A stretch of DNA of 64,000 nucleotides from Georgenia_A wangjunii (GCF_036421915.1 NZ_JAZGOM010000011.1); one strand, 5' to 3'. Shown: positions 1-10,377, counted from the first letter of the stretch. The notes: generated from the letters alone by a model not told the origin. Program-made: numbers and translations.

Positions 1-3000
1 CGGTCGGGTCGATCTGACGGACGGCCCGCACGAGGTGGTCGTGGAGTTTATGGAGGCGGCCGGCCTCGCCCAGATCAAGGTCGACTACGACCGGCTGGGC
101 GCTGTGGACATCATCCCGCCCGTCGCTCCAACCGCTCTGTCGGCCACGGCGACGGACACCTCCGTCGACCTCAACTGGCAGGAGAGCACGTCGACCGATA
201 CGAACGGCTACCGCGTGTATCGCTCACTCACGCCGGGTGTTGTGGCGGGTGGAACGCCGTACTCGGGCAGCACGCTGCTCGGCAGTACCTCCTTCTTCGA
301 CCCGAACGTCGATCCGGGCCAGACGTACTACTACGTCGTCACCGCCGTCGACGGGGCAGGCAACGAGTCCCCGGCGTCGAACGAGATCCAGGTCGCCATC
401 GAGCGGATCCTTCCGCCGACCGAGGTCCTCGCGACCGCTGGTGAGGACAACATCGGCCTGACATGGACGGCGAGCGACAGCTCGAACGCCGTCGGATACC
501 GCGTCTACCGCGGCACCGAGCCCGGCGTCACGGCGGAGGGCCCCCGGCTCTCCGGCCCGAGCCCGGTCGAAGCGATCAGCTACACCGACACCACCGCTGA
601 GGTCGGCGTGACGTACTACTACGTCGTCACCGCCGTCGACGAGATCGGCCGCGAGTCGGTCGTCTCGAACGAAGCCGTCGGCCTCATCGCCGAGACCGCG
701 GACACCGAGGCCCCGGCCGCTCCGGCCGAGCTTGCGGCGGAGGCTGGCGACGGCGTCGTCGACCTCGCGTGGACGGCGAGCGTCTCGAGCGACGCCGTCG
801 GTTACCGCGTCTACCGGGCGCTCGAGGATGGCGTCCCGCTCACCGACCCGGTCAGCGGTGCTGCCCCGATCGCCACGCCGGCCTTCGCCGACACGGGCGT
901 GACGAACGGGACGACGTACTTCTACGTCGTCACCGCCGTCGACGCGGCCGGGAACGAGTCGGTGGCCTCCAACGAGGTCATCGCCGTCCCGAACCCCGTC
1001 AACGACGTTGACGTCAAGGTCGACTTCGCCGCCGCGACGGCCGTTCCGGCGTCCGGTTTCGTCCTCGACTACGGCCAGCCGTTCGGTGCGCGCACCGGGG
1101 CGAACCAGGGCGAGGGCCTGACCTACGGGTGGACGAACCCGGACGGCAACCCGGTCTCGCTCGTCGGCAACGGACGTGTCCGCGCCCGGGCTGGGATCGA
1201 CCCCAAGCTGGACTCCATCATCCACATGCAGTACGGCGATATCGTCGGCACGAACGGTATCGACGACGAGGGCACGTGGGAGCTTGCGCTCCCCAACGGT
1301 CTCTACGAGGTGACCGTCGCCGTGGGCGACGAGCCGAACAACACCAACGGCTACGACTCCGAGCACGTCGTCAACGTCGAGGCGGGCGTAGGCATCGAGC
1401 TCTTCCAGGCGACGGCGGCCAACGAGTACCACGTCGGCACGGTCACGGTCGGTGTGTGGGACGGCGCCCTGACTCTCAACCCCGAGGGCGGGACGAACAC
1501 CAAGCTCGCCTACGTCGAGGTCCTCGGCAAGCCGCTCGCCCCGCACGTCGACACGGTCCTGCCGAGCAACCGCGGCATCGACCACAACGTCACCGCTGGG
1601 GTCTCCTCGACCATCCGGATCCCGTACGCGGGCGTCGGTGTCGACCCGGCGACGCTGCAGGACAACGTCCACCTCTACGAGCTCCCCGCGGGCACTGAGG
1701 TGCCCGTGCTCGTCGGGACGTCCGGCGGGAACGACGTCATCTCCCTGTCCCCGTCCAACCCGCTCAAGGCGAACACGTCGTACCGGTTCGTCGTCACCGA
1801 CGGCGTCAAGGACAACCGCGGGGCCGCGTTCGTGCCGTTCACGTCGCTGCTCACCACCGGTGAGGGCGAGATCGTCGGGGGCAGTGACGAGTTCACCCCG
1901 CTCACCGGCATCGAGTTCGAGAAGGTCGAGCTGCCGATCGGCGCCAACAAGTACTGGTCCTCGTTCACCTTCGGGCCGGACGGGAAGATGTACGCGACGA
2001 CGATCGGTCAGGGACTGTTCCGCTTCACCGTGAACGCAGACGGCACGCTCTCGAACATGGAGAACCTCGGCTACCAGGGCTTCGCCATGATCGGCCTCGT
2101 CTTCGACAAGGCCGCGACGGCGGACGACCTGCGGCTGTGGGTGACGAAGACGAGCGCGAACGTCAGCAACGAGACGAACAAGTGGGTCAGCGGGATCAGC
2201 CTCCTCAGCGGCCCGAACCTCCAGAACGAGCAGGAGATCTTCGACAACCTTCCCCGCTCGCAGTCGGACCACCTGACGAACTCTCTCGCCTACGGTCCCG
2301 ATGGTCACCTGTACTTCCTCCAGGGCTCCAACCAGGCGGCCGGTGACCTCGACAACAGCTGGGGTCAGCGCGGGGAGACGCTGCTGACGGCGGCCACCCT
2401 CACGTTCGACCCGGCGCACCCCGCGGTCGTCAGCGCCGCCGGGGCCGGAGGCCCCATCGACGTCAAGACCGCCGAGGGTGGTACGTACAACCCCTTCGCG
2501 CCGGACGCCCCCCTGACGATCTACGCCACGGGCATCCGCAACGCCTACGACCTCGTGTGGCACTCAAGCGGGAACCTGTTCGTCCCGACGAACGGCACGG
2601 CCGGTGGGGCGAACAGCCCCGGCGTCACGGCGAACCCGGACGGGACGTTCACCCGTAAGGCGGCGGCCGGCATCCCCGGCTTCAGCACGGTGAACAACCT
2701 GGACGCGACGAACGCCTGCGAGAACTACCGCATCGACGGCGAGCCGTACACCGGTGGCTCGGTGCCGCCGATCGCCAACCACCCCACGCAGCGTGACCAC
2801 CTCTACCGCGTCGAGAAGGGCGGCTACTACGGCCACCCGAACCCCGAGCGGTGCGAGTGGGTGCTCCACGAGGGCAACGACCCGGCGAACCCGCCGACGG
2901 CAGCCGGTCAGGGCGGCTCGCGGTACGCCGTCGGCCAGCTCGCGGACCCGAACTACCGGGGTGTCGCGTGGGATCTCGAGTTCAACAAGTCGCCCAACGG

Positions 3001-6000
3001 TGCGCTCGAGTACCAGAGCGAGACCTTCGGTGGCCAGCTCAAGGGCCGCCTGGTCGTCACCCGGTTCTCCCAGAACGACGACCTGCTCTTCCTCCAGGTC
3101 GACCCGGCCACCGGTGACATCCTCGGTCAGCAGACGTCCGCGGGGCTTACCGGCGTGGCGGACTCGACGATGGCGGGTGTGAGCGGGTTCAACGACCCGC
3201 TCGAGGTGGTCGAGGACCCGAGCACGGGCAACCTGTACGTCAACCAGTACAACCGTGGCGGTTCGGAGCAGAAGCTCTACCTCCTGCGCGTGCCGGAGGA
3301 GCACCGGGCGGCGACGCTCAAGGCCTCGGCCGAGGAGATCGTCTTCTCGACGGTCAAGTCGACGACGTCGGGCACCAAGACGGTCACCGTGACGAACTCC
3401 TCCACGGAGGGCGTCACGCTCCAGGCCACGGTCGGCGGCGCGAACCCCGGCGAGTTCGTCCTCGGGTCCCCGGCGTCGGTGCCCCTCGCGCCCGGTGCGA
3501 GCACGACGGTCTCCGTCGCGTTCAAGCCCGGGAGCACGGTCGGCCAGCGCTCCGGCACGCTCCAGCTCTCCGCGGCCGGTCGCTCCGTCAGCGTCGGGCT
3601 GTACGGGCTGAGCATGAACGGCATCGAGGGCAGCAACGAGCCGACGTTCAAGGACGTCGTCGGGACCCTCGGGTACGGGATCGACGTCGGCTGGACGAAC
3701 CTGGCCGGCGGGATGAACCCCGCGCCCAAGGGCCAGGAGGTCATCGAGCCGCTCTTCGTCAAGGCCGGCTCCAAGCCGGTGACGATGGCTCCCCTCGCCC
3801 ACTACGCCCCCAAGGAGAACCTGCCTTTCGGGTGGTACACGGGTGACGGCACCGCGTCCGAGCGCCGCGTCCTCGGCCAGATCGACACCAGCGGCTACCA
3901 GTCGCTGCTGCCCCCGATGAGTGCCGGCGGCTCGACGACGTTCGACCCGGGGGCCGACGCGTTCGGCGTGTTCTACCACTCTGGAGTCTTCAACCGGTAC
4001 GGGTTCACGGAGGACCGGCTCAACTCGCCGGCCGCCGACGCGCACCGCGCCCGGATCTACCCGGCGCGCGACCGGGCCGGCGTCCTCATGGCCAACAGCT
4101 ACATCGTCGCCTTCGAGGACGCCAGCAACGGTGACTACCAGGACTACGTGTTCCTCCTCAGTGGGGTTCGCCCCGCCGGGGACGAGCCGCTGGAGCCGAT
4201 CGGTGACGCCATCCGGGTGAACTTCTCCAACCAGGCGGCGGCACTGCCCGACGGGTACCTGCGTGACTACGGCCAGGCCTTCGGCCCCCGTACGCGCAGC
4301 GACCAGGGCACGGGTCTGACGTTCGGCTGGAAGAACGAGGACAACGGCTCACCGCTCGACATGTCCGTGGGCGGGACCACCGGCCCCGGTAACGGCCGTG
4401 ACCGGAACACCGCCCAGGCGGATCAGCGGCTTGACACCCTCATGCACATGCAGGCGGCCGACGTCCCCACGTATAACAACGGGGTCAAGGCGCACGCCTT
4501 CTGGGAGCTCGCCGTACCGGACGGCACCTACTCGGTGACCGTCGCTGCCGGTGACTCCACGGTGAACTCCGACCCGGAGTCGCACGCGATCAACGTCGAG
4601 GGTGAGAGCGTCATCGCCCCGCCGTTCACGCCCACCGGCGCGGCCGGATCCGACAGCCGCCACAAGACGGCCACGGCCGAGGTCACCGTCACGGACGGCG
4701 CCCTCACCGTGGACGCCGACGGCGGGACGAACACGAAGATCAACTACATCGACGTCGTCGCGCTCGACGCCACCCCGGGCGAGCCCGGGGAGCCGAGCGA
4801 GGACGCCCAGGTGAAGGTCAACTTCACGCCGGCCTCCGCGCCGGCGGTGGCCGGGTGGACGGCCGAGACCGGCCTGGCCTACTCCGACGACCGCGGCTTC
4901 GGGTGGCTCAACGCGGCCACCGGCGCTCCCGTCGACCGCACCGCCGCCACCCGGTACCGCACCGGCCCGATGTCCGGGATCGCCTTCCCGGCTGAGGAGA
5001 TCGACAAGTCCCTCGCGTTCCTCGACAACGCCAGCCAGTCGACCTACACGAACGGCCGGTGGGAGTACGCGCTGCCCAACGGCACGTACGAGGTCGCTGT
5101 CTCCGTCGGGGACGCGAACTACCTCGACTCCACGCACGGAGTCACCGCCGAGGGGCAGCCGGTCGTCACGCTCTTCGTGCCGACGGCGACCACCCCCTTC
5201 CAGACGGCGGTTCGCAGCGTGACCGTCACGGACGGCAAGCTGACGATCGCGAACTCCGGGACGAACACGAAGATCAACTGGGTCTCGATCGAGGGTGAGG
5301 GGCTCGACGGGGAGGAGCCCACGGAGCCGCAGGAGACCGTCCAGGTCGACTTCGGCACGGCTGCCGCGCCGCTCGACGCCGGCTGGACCCGCGAGGCCGG
5401 GGGCGCCTACGCCCCGGCCCGCGGCTTCGGGTGGCTCGACGCGGACACCGGGCAGCCGGTCGAGCGCACCCTCGCCACCCGGAACCGGCCCTCGGCCACC
5501 GGCGGGATCGCCTACCCGGCGCTCACGGCGCAGAAGTCGCTCGCGTTCCTCGACAACGCCACGCAGGACTACACGAACGGCATATGGCAGTACGACGTGC
5601 CCAACGGGACGTACGACGTCGAGGTGTCCGTCGGTGACGCCGGCTACCTCGACTCGGTCCACGGCGTGGCCATCGAGGGTGAGGACGTCATCGACGGGTT
5701 CGTCCCGACCGGCGGCCAGCCATTCGGCGTCGACTCGGTGAGCGTCACGGTGACCGACGGCGCGATCACGATGACGAACACGGGCGAGAACACCAAGGTC
5801 AACTACGTCCGGATCAGCGGCGAGGAGCTCCTCTCCCCCACGATCCGGGTGACGTTGGCCGGCGAGGCCGTCGCCGACTCCTACACCGGTGGGCCGGGGG
5901 AGATCGCCCTCACGGCCGCTGCGCCGAGCGACTCCACCATCGCCTCGCTGACCTACAGCGTCGACGACGGCGCGCCGGTGGCATACACCGCGCCGTTCAC

Positions 6001-7828
6001 CCTCCCGACCGGCGTGCACACCCTCGAGGTCACGGCGACCGACTCCGAGGACCGCACGACCGTTCGTGAGGTCGCCTTCGAGATCCTCGACATCGGCGGC
6101 ACCCTCGACGTGCGCAACGAGCAGGTCACCCGCGCCGGCGGGGAGCCCATCCCTGGCATGTACGAGGACTGGGTCGTCCTCCACCGCATCAACTCCGGCG
6201 TCACGACGCACGAGTTCCCTGAGGAGGCCACCGTCACGGTGACCAACACGGGCGAGAAGGACCTGCGGGTGACGGACGTGGCCCTGGCCGGGGCCAACGC
6301 GGCCCAGTTCGAGCTCGGTGACCTGCCGGCCACCCCGTTCGTCATCGAGCCGGGCGACTCCCTCCCGGTGGAGATCACCTTCACCGCCACCTCGGGCGGC
6401 AAGGGGATCCGCGCGGCCCAGCTCGTCCTCACCTCCAGCGACGCGCAGTCGCCGGCGACGACGGTCCAGGTGCGCGGCGGCTACATGACCTCGCCCGAGG
6501 GCGGCAACGAGCTGACCCTCAACCAGATCTCCGCGCTGTACGGCTACGCCACGGACATCGGCACGCTGCGCAACGGCGACGAGATGCGTGACTCGGAGCT
6601 CGACGGGGACGAGGTCCGGTCCACCAGCTGGAAGCGCGCCAACCCGTCCGAGCCCGTCGTCGTGCGCCAGCTCGCCGCCTTCCACGGCTGCTGCGACCAG
6701 ACGGAGACGGTCAACGTCGGTGGCGCGAGCGCGACGCACAACGGCGCGTACGGCCAGTCGATCCTGCCCCTGAACAACGCCCTCACCGGGCCGACGCAGG
6801 CGAGCTCGACGCCGCCGGGTAACTTCAACATCACCGTCAACGGCCAGAACACCGGCCACGCCAACTACATGGCGGTCAAGACCTGGCCGGTCATCGACCG
6901 GGATGGCAACCCCGTCGCCGGGGCGTGGTTCGTCGGGCACGACTACATCAGCTCGCCCAACCAGTGCGGCACGGGTCCGACGAACTGTGACTTCCAGGAC
7001 AACGTCTACCTCGTGACGAACGTCTATCCGGTGACCCCGCACTCGACGACGGCGCCCGCGGCACCCGCGGGCCTCGCTGCCGAGGTGGTCGAGGAGACGG
7101 TTGAGCTCGACTGGACGGCGACCGCCGAGGACGACGTCATCGGCTACCACGTGGAGCGTGCGATCTCGGCGTCGGGTCCCTGGACCCGGCTCACCGGGGC
7201 GACGCCCGTGACAGGCACCAGCTTCACCGACGGCAACCTGCCGGCGGCGGAGACGGGCTTCTACCGGGTGCTCGCGGTCGACTACTCCGGCACGGTCTCG
7301 GCGGCTTCTGCTCTCGCCGAGGTCGAGCTTCCCGAGATCGACGAGGCAGCCATCCGCATCAACGCTGGAGGCGGCGCGGTCACTACGACCGGCGGCATCC
7401 AGTGGGCCGCGGACACGGCGTTCGCCGGTGGCAAGACGTACACGAACGCCGCGGTGACGGCGATCGCCGGCACGACCGACGACGCGCTCTACCTCACCGA
7501 GCGGAGCTCGACGACGAACCTCGGCACGTTCGGCTACGACATCGACGTCGCGGGCGGCGAGTACCTCGTCCGCCTCCACTTCGCCGAGATCTACCACGGG
7601 GCGACCGGTGGCGGGTCCGGCGGGACGGGCAAGCGCGTCTTCAGCGTCAACCTCGAGGGCGGTCCGGCGGAGGTCACGAACCTCGACCTCAACGCCGTCG
7701 TCGCCCCCATGACCGCGCACGTGGTCGAGCGGACGGTCACGGTCACGGACGGGAACCTCGACATCGACTTCTCGGCCACGGTCAACCAGCCCAAGGTCAG
7801 CGCGATCGAGGTGCTGCCGGCCCCCTGA
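1..7828 (+). CDS. Giant multidomain secreted protein (Fn3, malectin-like, sugar-dehydrogenase propeller), 5' end missing
   Basis: The frame is open to the first base of the window, so the true start and any signal peptide lie upstream; about 2,608 codons are visible. The first residues (LTDGPHEVVVEF) look like the end of a PA14-type domain. Counting from the GTG at 35, I see three fibronectin III repeats (about 29-320, each with a YYYVVTAVD or YFYVVTAVD strand), a malectin-like domain (325-500), an Ig-like stretch (505-615), a glucose/sorbosone-dehydrogenase-type propeller (622-1089, with GIRNAYDLVWHSSG), an anchor-D-like beta domain (1092-1192), an LGY..DIG module ending DYQDYVFLLS (1200-1384), malectin-like domains at 1391-1579, 1592-1756 and 1767-1929, an Ig-like domain, a second anchor-D/LGY pair (2022-2339), a fourth Fn3 and a last malectin-like domain. 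There is no sortase signal at the C-terminus. Binding or oxidising glycans outside the cell is an inference from these families. Confidence 0.85.
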   Translation, partial: GRVDLTDGPHEVVVEFMEAAGLAQIKVDYDRLGAVDIIPPVAPTALSATATDTSVDLNWQESTSTDTNGYRVYRSLTPGVVAGGTPYSGSTLLGSTSFFDPNVDPGQTYYYVVTAVDGAGNESPASNEIQVAIERILPPTEVLATAGEDNIGLTWTASDSSNAVGYRVYRGTEPGVTAEGPRLSGPSPVEAISYTDTTAEVGVTYYYVVTAVDEIGRESVVSNEAVGLIAETADTEAPAAPAELAAEAGDGVVDLAWTASVSSDAVGYRVYRALEDGVPLTDPVSGAAPIATPAFADTGVTNGTTYFYVVTAVDAAGNESVASNEVIAVPNPVNDVDVKVDFAAATAVPASGFVLDYGQPFGARTGANQGEGLTYGWTNPDGNPVSLVGNGRVRARAGIDPKLDSIIHMQYGDIVGTNGIDDEGTWELALPNGLYEVTVAVGDEPNNTNGYDSEHVVNVEAGVGIELFQATAANEYHVGTVTVGVWDGALTLNPEGGTNTKLAYVEVLGKPLAPHVDTVLPSNRGIDHNVTAGVSSTIRIPYAGVGVDPATLQDNVHLYELPAGTEVPVLVGTSGGNDVISLSPSNPLKANTSYRFVVTDGVKDNRGAAFVPFTSLLTTGEGEIVGGSDEFTPLTGIEFEKVELPIGANKYWSSFTFGPDGKMYATTIGQGLFRFTVNADGTLSNMENLGYQGFAMIGLVFDKAATADDLRLWVTKTSANVSNETNKWVSGISLLSGPNLQNEQEIFDNLPRSQSDHLTNSLAYGPDGHLYFLQGSNQAAGDLDNSWGQRGETLLTAATLTFDPAHPAVVSAAGAGGPIDVKTAEGGTYNPFAPDAPLTIYATGIRNAYDLVWHSSGNLFVPTNGTAGGANSPGVTANPDGTFTRKAAAGIPGFSTVNNLDATNACENYRIDGEPYTGGSVPPIANHPTQRDHLYRVEKGGYYGHPNPERCEWVLHEGNDPANPPTAAGQGGSRYAVGQLADPNYRGVAWDLEFNKSPNGALEYQSETFGGQLKGRLVVTRFSQNDDLLFLQVDPATGDILGQQTSAGLTGVADSTMAGVSGFNDPLEVVEDPSTGNLYVNQYNRGGSEQKLYLLRVPEEHRAATLKASAEEIVFSTVKSTTSGTKTVTVTNSSTEGVTLQATVGGANPGEFVLGSPASVPLAPGASTTVSVAFKPGSTVGQRSGTLQLSAAGRSVSVGLYGLSMNGIEGSNEPTFKDVVGTLGYGIDVGWTNLAGGMNPAPKGQEVIEPLFVKAGSKPVTMAPLAHYAPKENLPFGWYTGDGTASERRVLGQIDTSGYQSLLPPMSAGGSTTFDPGADAFGVFYHSGVFNRYGFTEDRLNSPAADAHRARIYPARDRAGVLMANSYIVAFEDASNGDYQDYVFLLSGVRPAGDEPLEPIGDAIRVNFSNQAAALPDGYLRDYGQAFGPRTRSDQGTGLTFGWKNEDNGSPLDMSVGGTTGPGNGRDRNTAQADQRLDTLMHMQAADVPTYNNGVKAHAFWELAVPDGTYSVTVAAGDSTVNSDPESHAINVEGESVIAPPFTPTGAAGSDSRHKTATAEVTVTDGALTVDADGGTNTKINYIDVVALDATPGEPGEPSEDAQVKVNFTPASAPAVAGWTAETGLAYSDDRGFGWLNAATGAPVDRTAATRYRTGPMSGIAFPAEEIDKSLAFLDNASQSTYTNGRWEYALPNGTYEVAVSVGDANYLDSTHGVTAEGQPVVTLFVPTATTPFQTAVRSVTVTDGKLTIANSGTNTKINWVSIEGEGLDGEEPTEPQETVQVDFGTAAAPLDAGWTREAGGAYAPARGFGWLDADTGQPVERTLATRNRPSATGGIAYPALTAQKSLAFLDNATQDYTNGIWQYDVPNGTYDVEVSVGDAGYLDSVHGVAIEGEDVIDGFVPTGGQPFGVDSVSVTVTDGAITMTNTGENTKVNYVRISGEELLSPTIRVTLAGEAVADSYTGGPGEIALTAAAPSDSTIASLTYSVDDGAPVAYTAPFTLPTGVHTLEVTATDSEDRTTVREVAFEILDIGGTLDVRNEQVTRAGGEPIPGMYEDWVVLHRINSGVTTHEFPEEATVTVTNTGEKDLRVTDVALAGANAAQFELGDLPATPFVIEPGDSLPVEITFTATSGGKGIRAAQLVLTSSDAQSPATTVQVRGGYMTSPEGGNELTLNQISALYGYATDIGTLRNGDEMRDSELDGDEVRSTSWKRANPSEPVVVRQLAAFHGCCDQTETVNVGGASATHNGAYGQSILPLNNALTGPTQASSTPPGNFNITVNGQNTGHANYMAVKTWPVIDRDGNPVAGAWFVGHDYISSPNQCGTGPTNCDFQDNVYLVTNVYPVTPHSTTAPAAPAGLAAEVVEETVELDWTATAEDDVIGYHVERAISASGPWTRLTGATPVTGTSFTDGNLPAAETGFYRVLAVDYSGTVSAASALAEVELPEIDEAAIRINAGGGAVTTTGGIQWAADTAFAGGKTYTNAAVTAIAGTTDDALYLTERSSTTNLGTFGYDIDVAGGEYLVRLHFAEIYHGATGGGSGGTGKRVFSVNLEGGPAEVTNLDLNAVVAPMTAHVVERTVTVTDGNLDIDFSATVNQPKVSAIEVLPAP

Positions 7829-7850
7829 GGTCGGTAGCCCGCACAAGCTC

Positions 7851-7894
7851 CCCGGTCCGGCCGGCTCTCCCCCCCGGGTGCCGGCCGGTCCGGG
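7851..7894. terminator. GC-rich hairpin after the giant secreted protein gene
   Basis: A 15-bp inverted repeat (arms 7851-7865 and 7880-7894, one mismatch) with a C-rich loop lies 23 bases after the stop codon. There is no clear T-run, which is common for actinobacterial terminators. The rest of the gap up to 8110 shows no gene or other signal I can support. Confidence 0.6.
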
Positions 7895-8110
7895 GCCCCC
7901 TTCCTGCCCGCCCCGCGGCCCTGGCCGCTCCACCGTCCCCCAGAGCGGAGGTGGCGTATGTCGACGCGATGCTTGAAGAACCTCGCCCTGCCTGTACCGG
8001 CACCGTGGCGCACCACCACCGCCATGGCCGCGACCGTCCCGTACATCGGCGCGGGCGCGGTCGTCCGCGCTCCCAGGCCCCGCGTCAGCCGGCGAGAGCG
8101 GTGACCGGCA

Positions 8111-9277
8111 GTGCCGACCATGCTCGTCCTCTCGAGCGCCGCCCGTGGTCTGGCACTCAAAGGAGCGACCTCGTGGAGCGTCGCAGCTGGCCAGGGTCTG
8201 CGGCTGGTCTTTGCCGCCCCTGAGGACAGCTGGAGCGACGAGCTGCGCACGTACGGCACCTTCGTGCCGCTGCATGGTTCGGTTCCCCTGCATGCCGTGG
8301 ATCTCGTCCGCCTCGCGCGCGACCTGTTCGTTCTCGCGACCGCGGAAGACTGGGATCTGGTCCACGTGCAGAGCGCGACTGTGGCCGCGCTGTGGCGGAT
8401 CGTCGCGCCCGCGCGGGTCCTCGAGCGCACCGTGTACGTCTCCCACGGGCTGCCGTTCCAGCGGAGTGAACGCAGCATCGCCGCGACGTTCTCCCGCGCA
8501 GCGGAGACCGTCCTCGCCAGGCGTACCCGAGCCGTCGCGACCGTGAGCGTGGAAGATCATGCATGGTTCGCCGGGCTGCCAGGACGCCTGCGCCCACAGC
8601 TCCTCTGGCGGCTGCCCGGTACCGGTGTGGACGTCACCGGGTTCCGGGACGCCGCCGGCACGGCGCGCATCCAAGGCGTGCGCCGGCCGTACGCCCTCTT
8701 CTGCGGAGATCTCACCCCGAGCAAGGACCCGATGCGGGCGGTCGAGGCCGTGGCGTGGTGCCGTCGCCACCTCGATCTCGGCCTCGTCGTCATAGGCGAG
8801 GGCCCGTTGCGTGAGGCCCTCGTCCAGGCGGCGACGGAACGTCCGTGGCTCGTACTGGTTCCGCACAGCCTTGCGATGGAGGCATGGATCGCCTCGGCGG
8901 CCGTCGTCCTCGCCCCCAGCCGGCACGAGAGCGCCCCGCGAGTCATCGTCGAGTCTCTCGCCGCGGGAGTCCCTGTCATCGCACGTGAGAACCGCGGCAG
9001 CCGCGAGCTCCTCGGGGACGGAGTCGGAACCCTTCTCCCACCCAGCGCTGGTGCAGAGGAGTGGGGCCGCCGTATCGAGGAGGTCCTGGGCGCCCCGGTC
9101 GCGAGGGCGCTGATGCTCGAGCGCGCGATGGCATACGACATCAGCGCGTACCGGCACGCCTACGTCGGGCTCCTCGATGCCATCCTCGGCTCACCGGCCA
9201 CCATGGCAGGGCCTGGTGCCGTGAGCGCGCACCCCCGGCGTAGCGGCGCGTTACGCCGTCATCGCTCGCGTTCCTGA
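8111..9277 (+). CDS. GT4-type glycosyltransferase
   Basis: A 388-residue protein with the two-domain layout of family GT4 (glycosyltransferase group 1) enzymes, which move a sugar from a nucleotide-sugar donor with retention. The C-terminal half has GDLTPSKDP at the start of the donor domain, VVIGEGPLREAL, and the E-x7-E signature in ESAPRVIVESLAAGVPVIA. The N-terminal acceptor domain is divergent (LVLSSAARGLALKGATSW), so the acceptor cannot be named. The start is either GTG 8111 or ATG 8120; neither has a clear ribosome binding site. It stands alone, after a surface protein and before a tRNA, so a role in capsule or surface glycan synthesis is only a guess. The last 25 residues are Arg/Ser-rich. 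Confidence 0.75.
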   Translation: MPTMLVLSSAARGLALKGATSWSVAAGQGLRLVFAAPEDSWSDELRTYGTFVPLHGSVPLHAVDLVRLARDLFVLATAEDWDLVHVQSATVAALWRIVAPARVLERTVYVSHGLPFQRSERSIAATFSRAAETVLARRTRAVATVSVEDHAWFAGLPGRLRPQLLWRLPGTGVDVTGFRDAAGTARIQGVRRPYALFCGDLTPSKDPMRAVEAVAWCRRHLDLGLVVIGEGPLREALVQAATERPWLVLVPHSLAMEAWIASAAVVLAPSRHESAPRVIVESLAAGVPVIARENRGSRELLGDGVGTLLPPSAGAEEWGRRIEEVLGAPVARALMLERAMAYDISAYRHAYVGLLDAILGSPATMAGPGAVSAHPRRSGALRRHRSRS

Positions 9278-9401
9278 GCCCGACGTCGGGCCGGGCCGCG
9301 GCCGTGTGGCCTCGGTAGCGCCGCTTGCTCGGGCTCGAGGTCCCCACCGCAGAAGTGGAAGCGCGCGCTCGTGCGGCGGAGACGACGGGAGCCGACGACG
9401 A

Positions 9402-9429
9402 AGGGCCGGGTCCATGCGGACCCGGCCCT
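9402..9429 (-). terminator. Terminator of tRNA-Pro
   Basis: A perfect 12-bp stem (9402-9413 with 9418-9429) and a 4-base loop lie directly downstream of the minus-strand tRNA-Pro gene. This is the expected exit point for that transcript. Confidence 0.7.
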
Positions 9430-9438
9430 CCTTCACCG

Positions 9439-9512
<74 letters not shown>

Positions 9513-9525
9513 GTGAAGCCTGCTA

Positions 9526-9555
9526 AGAATAGCGGAGCCTGGGCCTACGGAGAAA
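9526..9555 (-). promoter_or_regulatory. Candidate promoter of tRNA-Pro
   Basis: On the minus strand TTTCTC (9550-9555) and TATTCT (9526-9531) are separated by 18 bases, with the -10 box 13 bases before the tRNA 5' end. The -10 box is good and the -35 box is weak. Confidence 0.4.
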
Positions 9556-9582
9556 CCGGCCCCCGGGCGGGCCCGCGCAGGC

Positions 9583-10377
9583 TCACCGGTCTGAGCCCAC
9601 GAGTGTGAGCAGGCTCGCTTCCGGGCGGCACGCGAAGCGCAGCGGCGCGTACGGCGAGGTGCCGAGGCCGGCCGAGACGTTGAGCCACGCGGAGCCCGCG
9701 CCGCCGGGTGCGTCGGGGCGGGCGCCGGGCCAGCCGTGGAGGCCGCTCGCGCGACCGGTGTCGAGGTCGCAGTTCGTCACGAGCGCCCCGTACCCGGGTA
9801 CGCACAGCTGCCCGCCATGGGTGTGGCCGGCGAGGACGAGCGCGCAGCGGTCCGCCACCATCGCGTCGAGCACGCGCGTGTAGGGGGCGTGCGTGACGCC
9901 CACGTGGAGGTCGGCGGCCGGCGTGGCGGCCCCGTCGGCAGCGGGGAACCGGTCCCGGTCGAGGTGCGGGTCGTCGACGCCGACGAGCGAGAACGTGAGA
10001 CCCGCGACGTCGACCGTGCCGCGGGCGTTCGTGAGGTCGAGCCAGCCGGCCGCCCGCATCGCCGAGACGAGGTCGGGTGCGGGCAGCGGCCGCGGCTCGT
10101 CCCCGCTGCCGCCGCCGCGCGCGTCCGGGAGGAGGTAGCGCGCCGGGTTCTTCGGGCTCGGCGCGAAGTAGTCGTTCGAGCCGAGCACGAACGCGCCGGG
10201 ACGGGCCAGGAGCGGCTCGAGCGCGTGGAGGACCGCCGGCAGGGACGCGGGGTGGGCCATGTTGTCACCGGTCGTGATGACGACGTCCGGCTCGAGCTCG
10301 GCGAGCGAGCGGACCCACTCCTGCTTGCGCCGCTGCCCCGGGAGCATGTGCATGTCCGAGAGGTGGAGCAGCCGCAC
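9583..10377 (-). CDS. Metallophosphoesterase (calcineurin-like)
   Basis: The protein has the metal-binding motifs of calcineurin-like phosphoesterases in order: LSDMHM (D-x-H), TTGDN, GSNDYF, GVTHAP and AGHTHGGQL. The family hydrolyses phosphomono- or diesters with two metal ions; the substrate here is unknown. The listed start is the GTG at 10377 (264 residues). The same frame stays open upstream and encodes a hydrophobic stretch (GLALSGLGAIGWGLL) and the run-in that related proteins have before the first motif. The real start is therefore probably further upstream, possibly a CTG at 10512 that overlaps the stop codon of the PBP gene (see findings). It is co-directional with, and likely cotranscribed with, the upstream PBP gene. 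Confidence 0.85.
   Translation of the reverse strand: MRLLHLSDMHMLPGQRRKQEWVRSLAELEPDVVITTGDNMAHPASLPAVLHALEPLLARPGAFVLGSNDYFAPSPKNPARYLLPDARGGGSGDEPRPLPAPDLVSAMRAAGWLDLTNARGTVDVAGLTFSLVGVDDPHLDRDRFPAADGAATPAADLHVGVTHAPYTRVLDAMVADRCALVLAGHTHGGQLCVPGYGALVTNCDLDTGRASGLHGWPGARPDAPGGAGSAWLNVSAGLGTSPYAPLRFACRPEASLLTLVGSDR

Noticed and set aside
4349..9157. 1,602-codon minus-strand frame opposite the giant protein and the GT4 gene
   Set aside because: It spans two recognisable plus-strand genes and a hairpin, and its translation is Arg/Gly/Asp/Val-rich with no domain.
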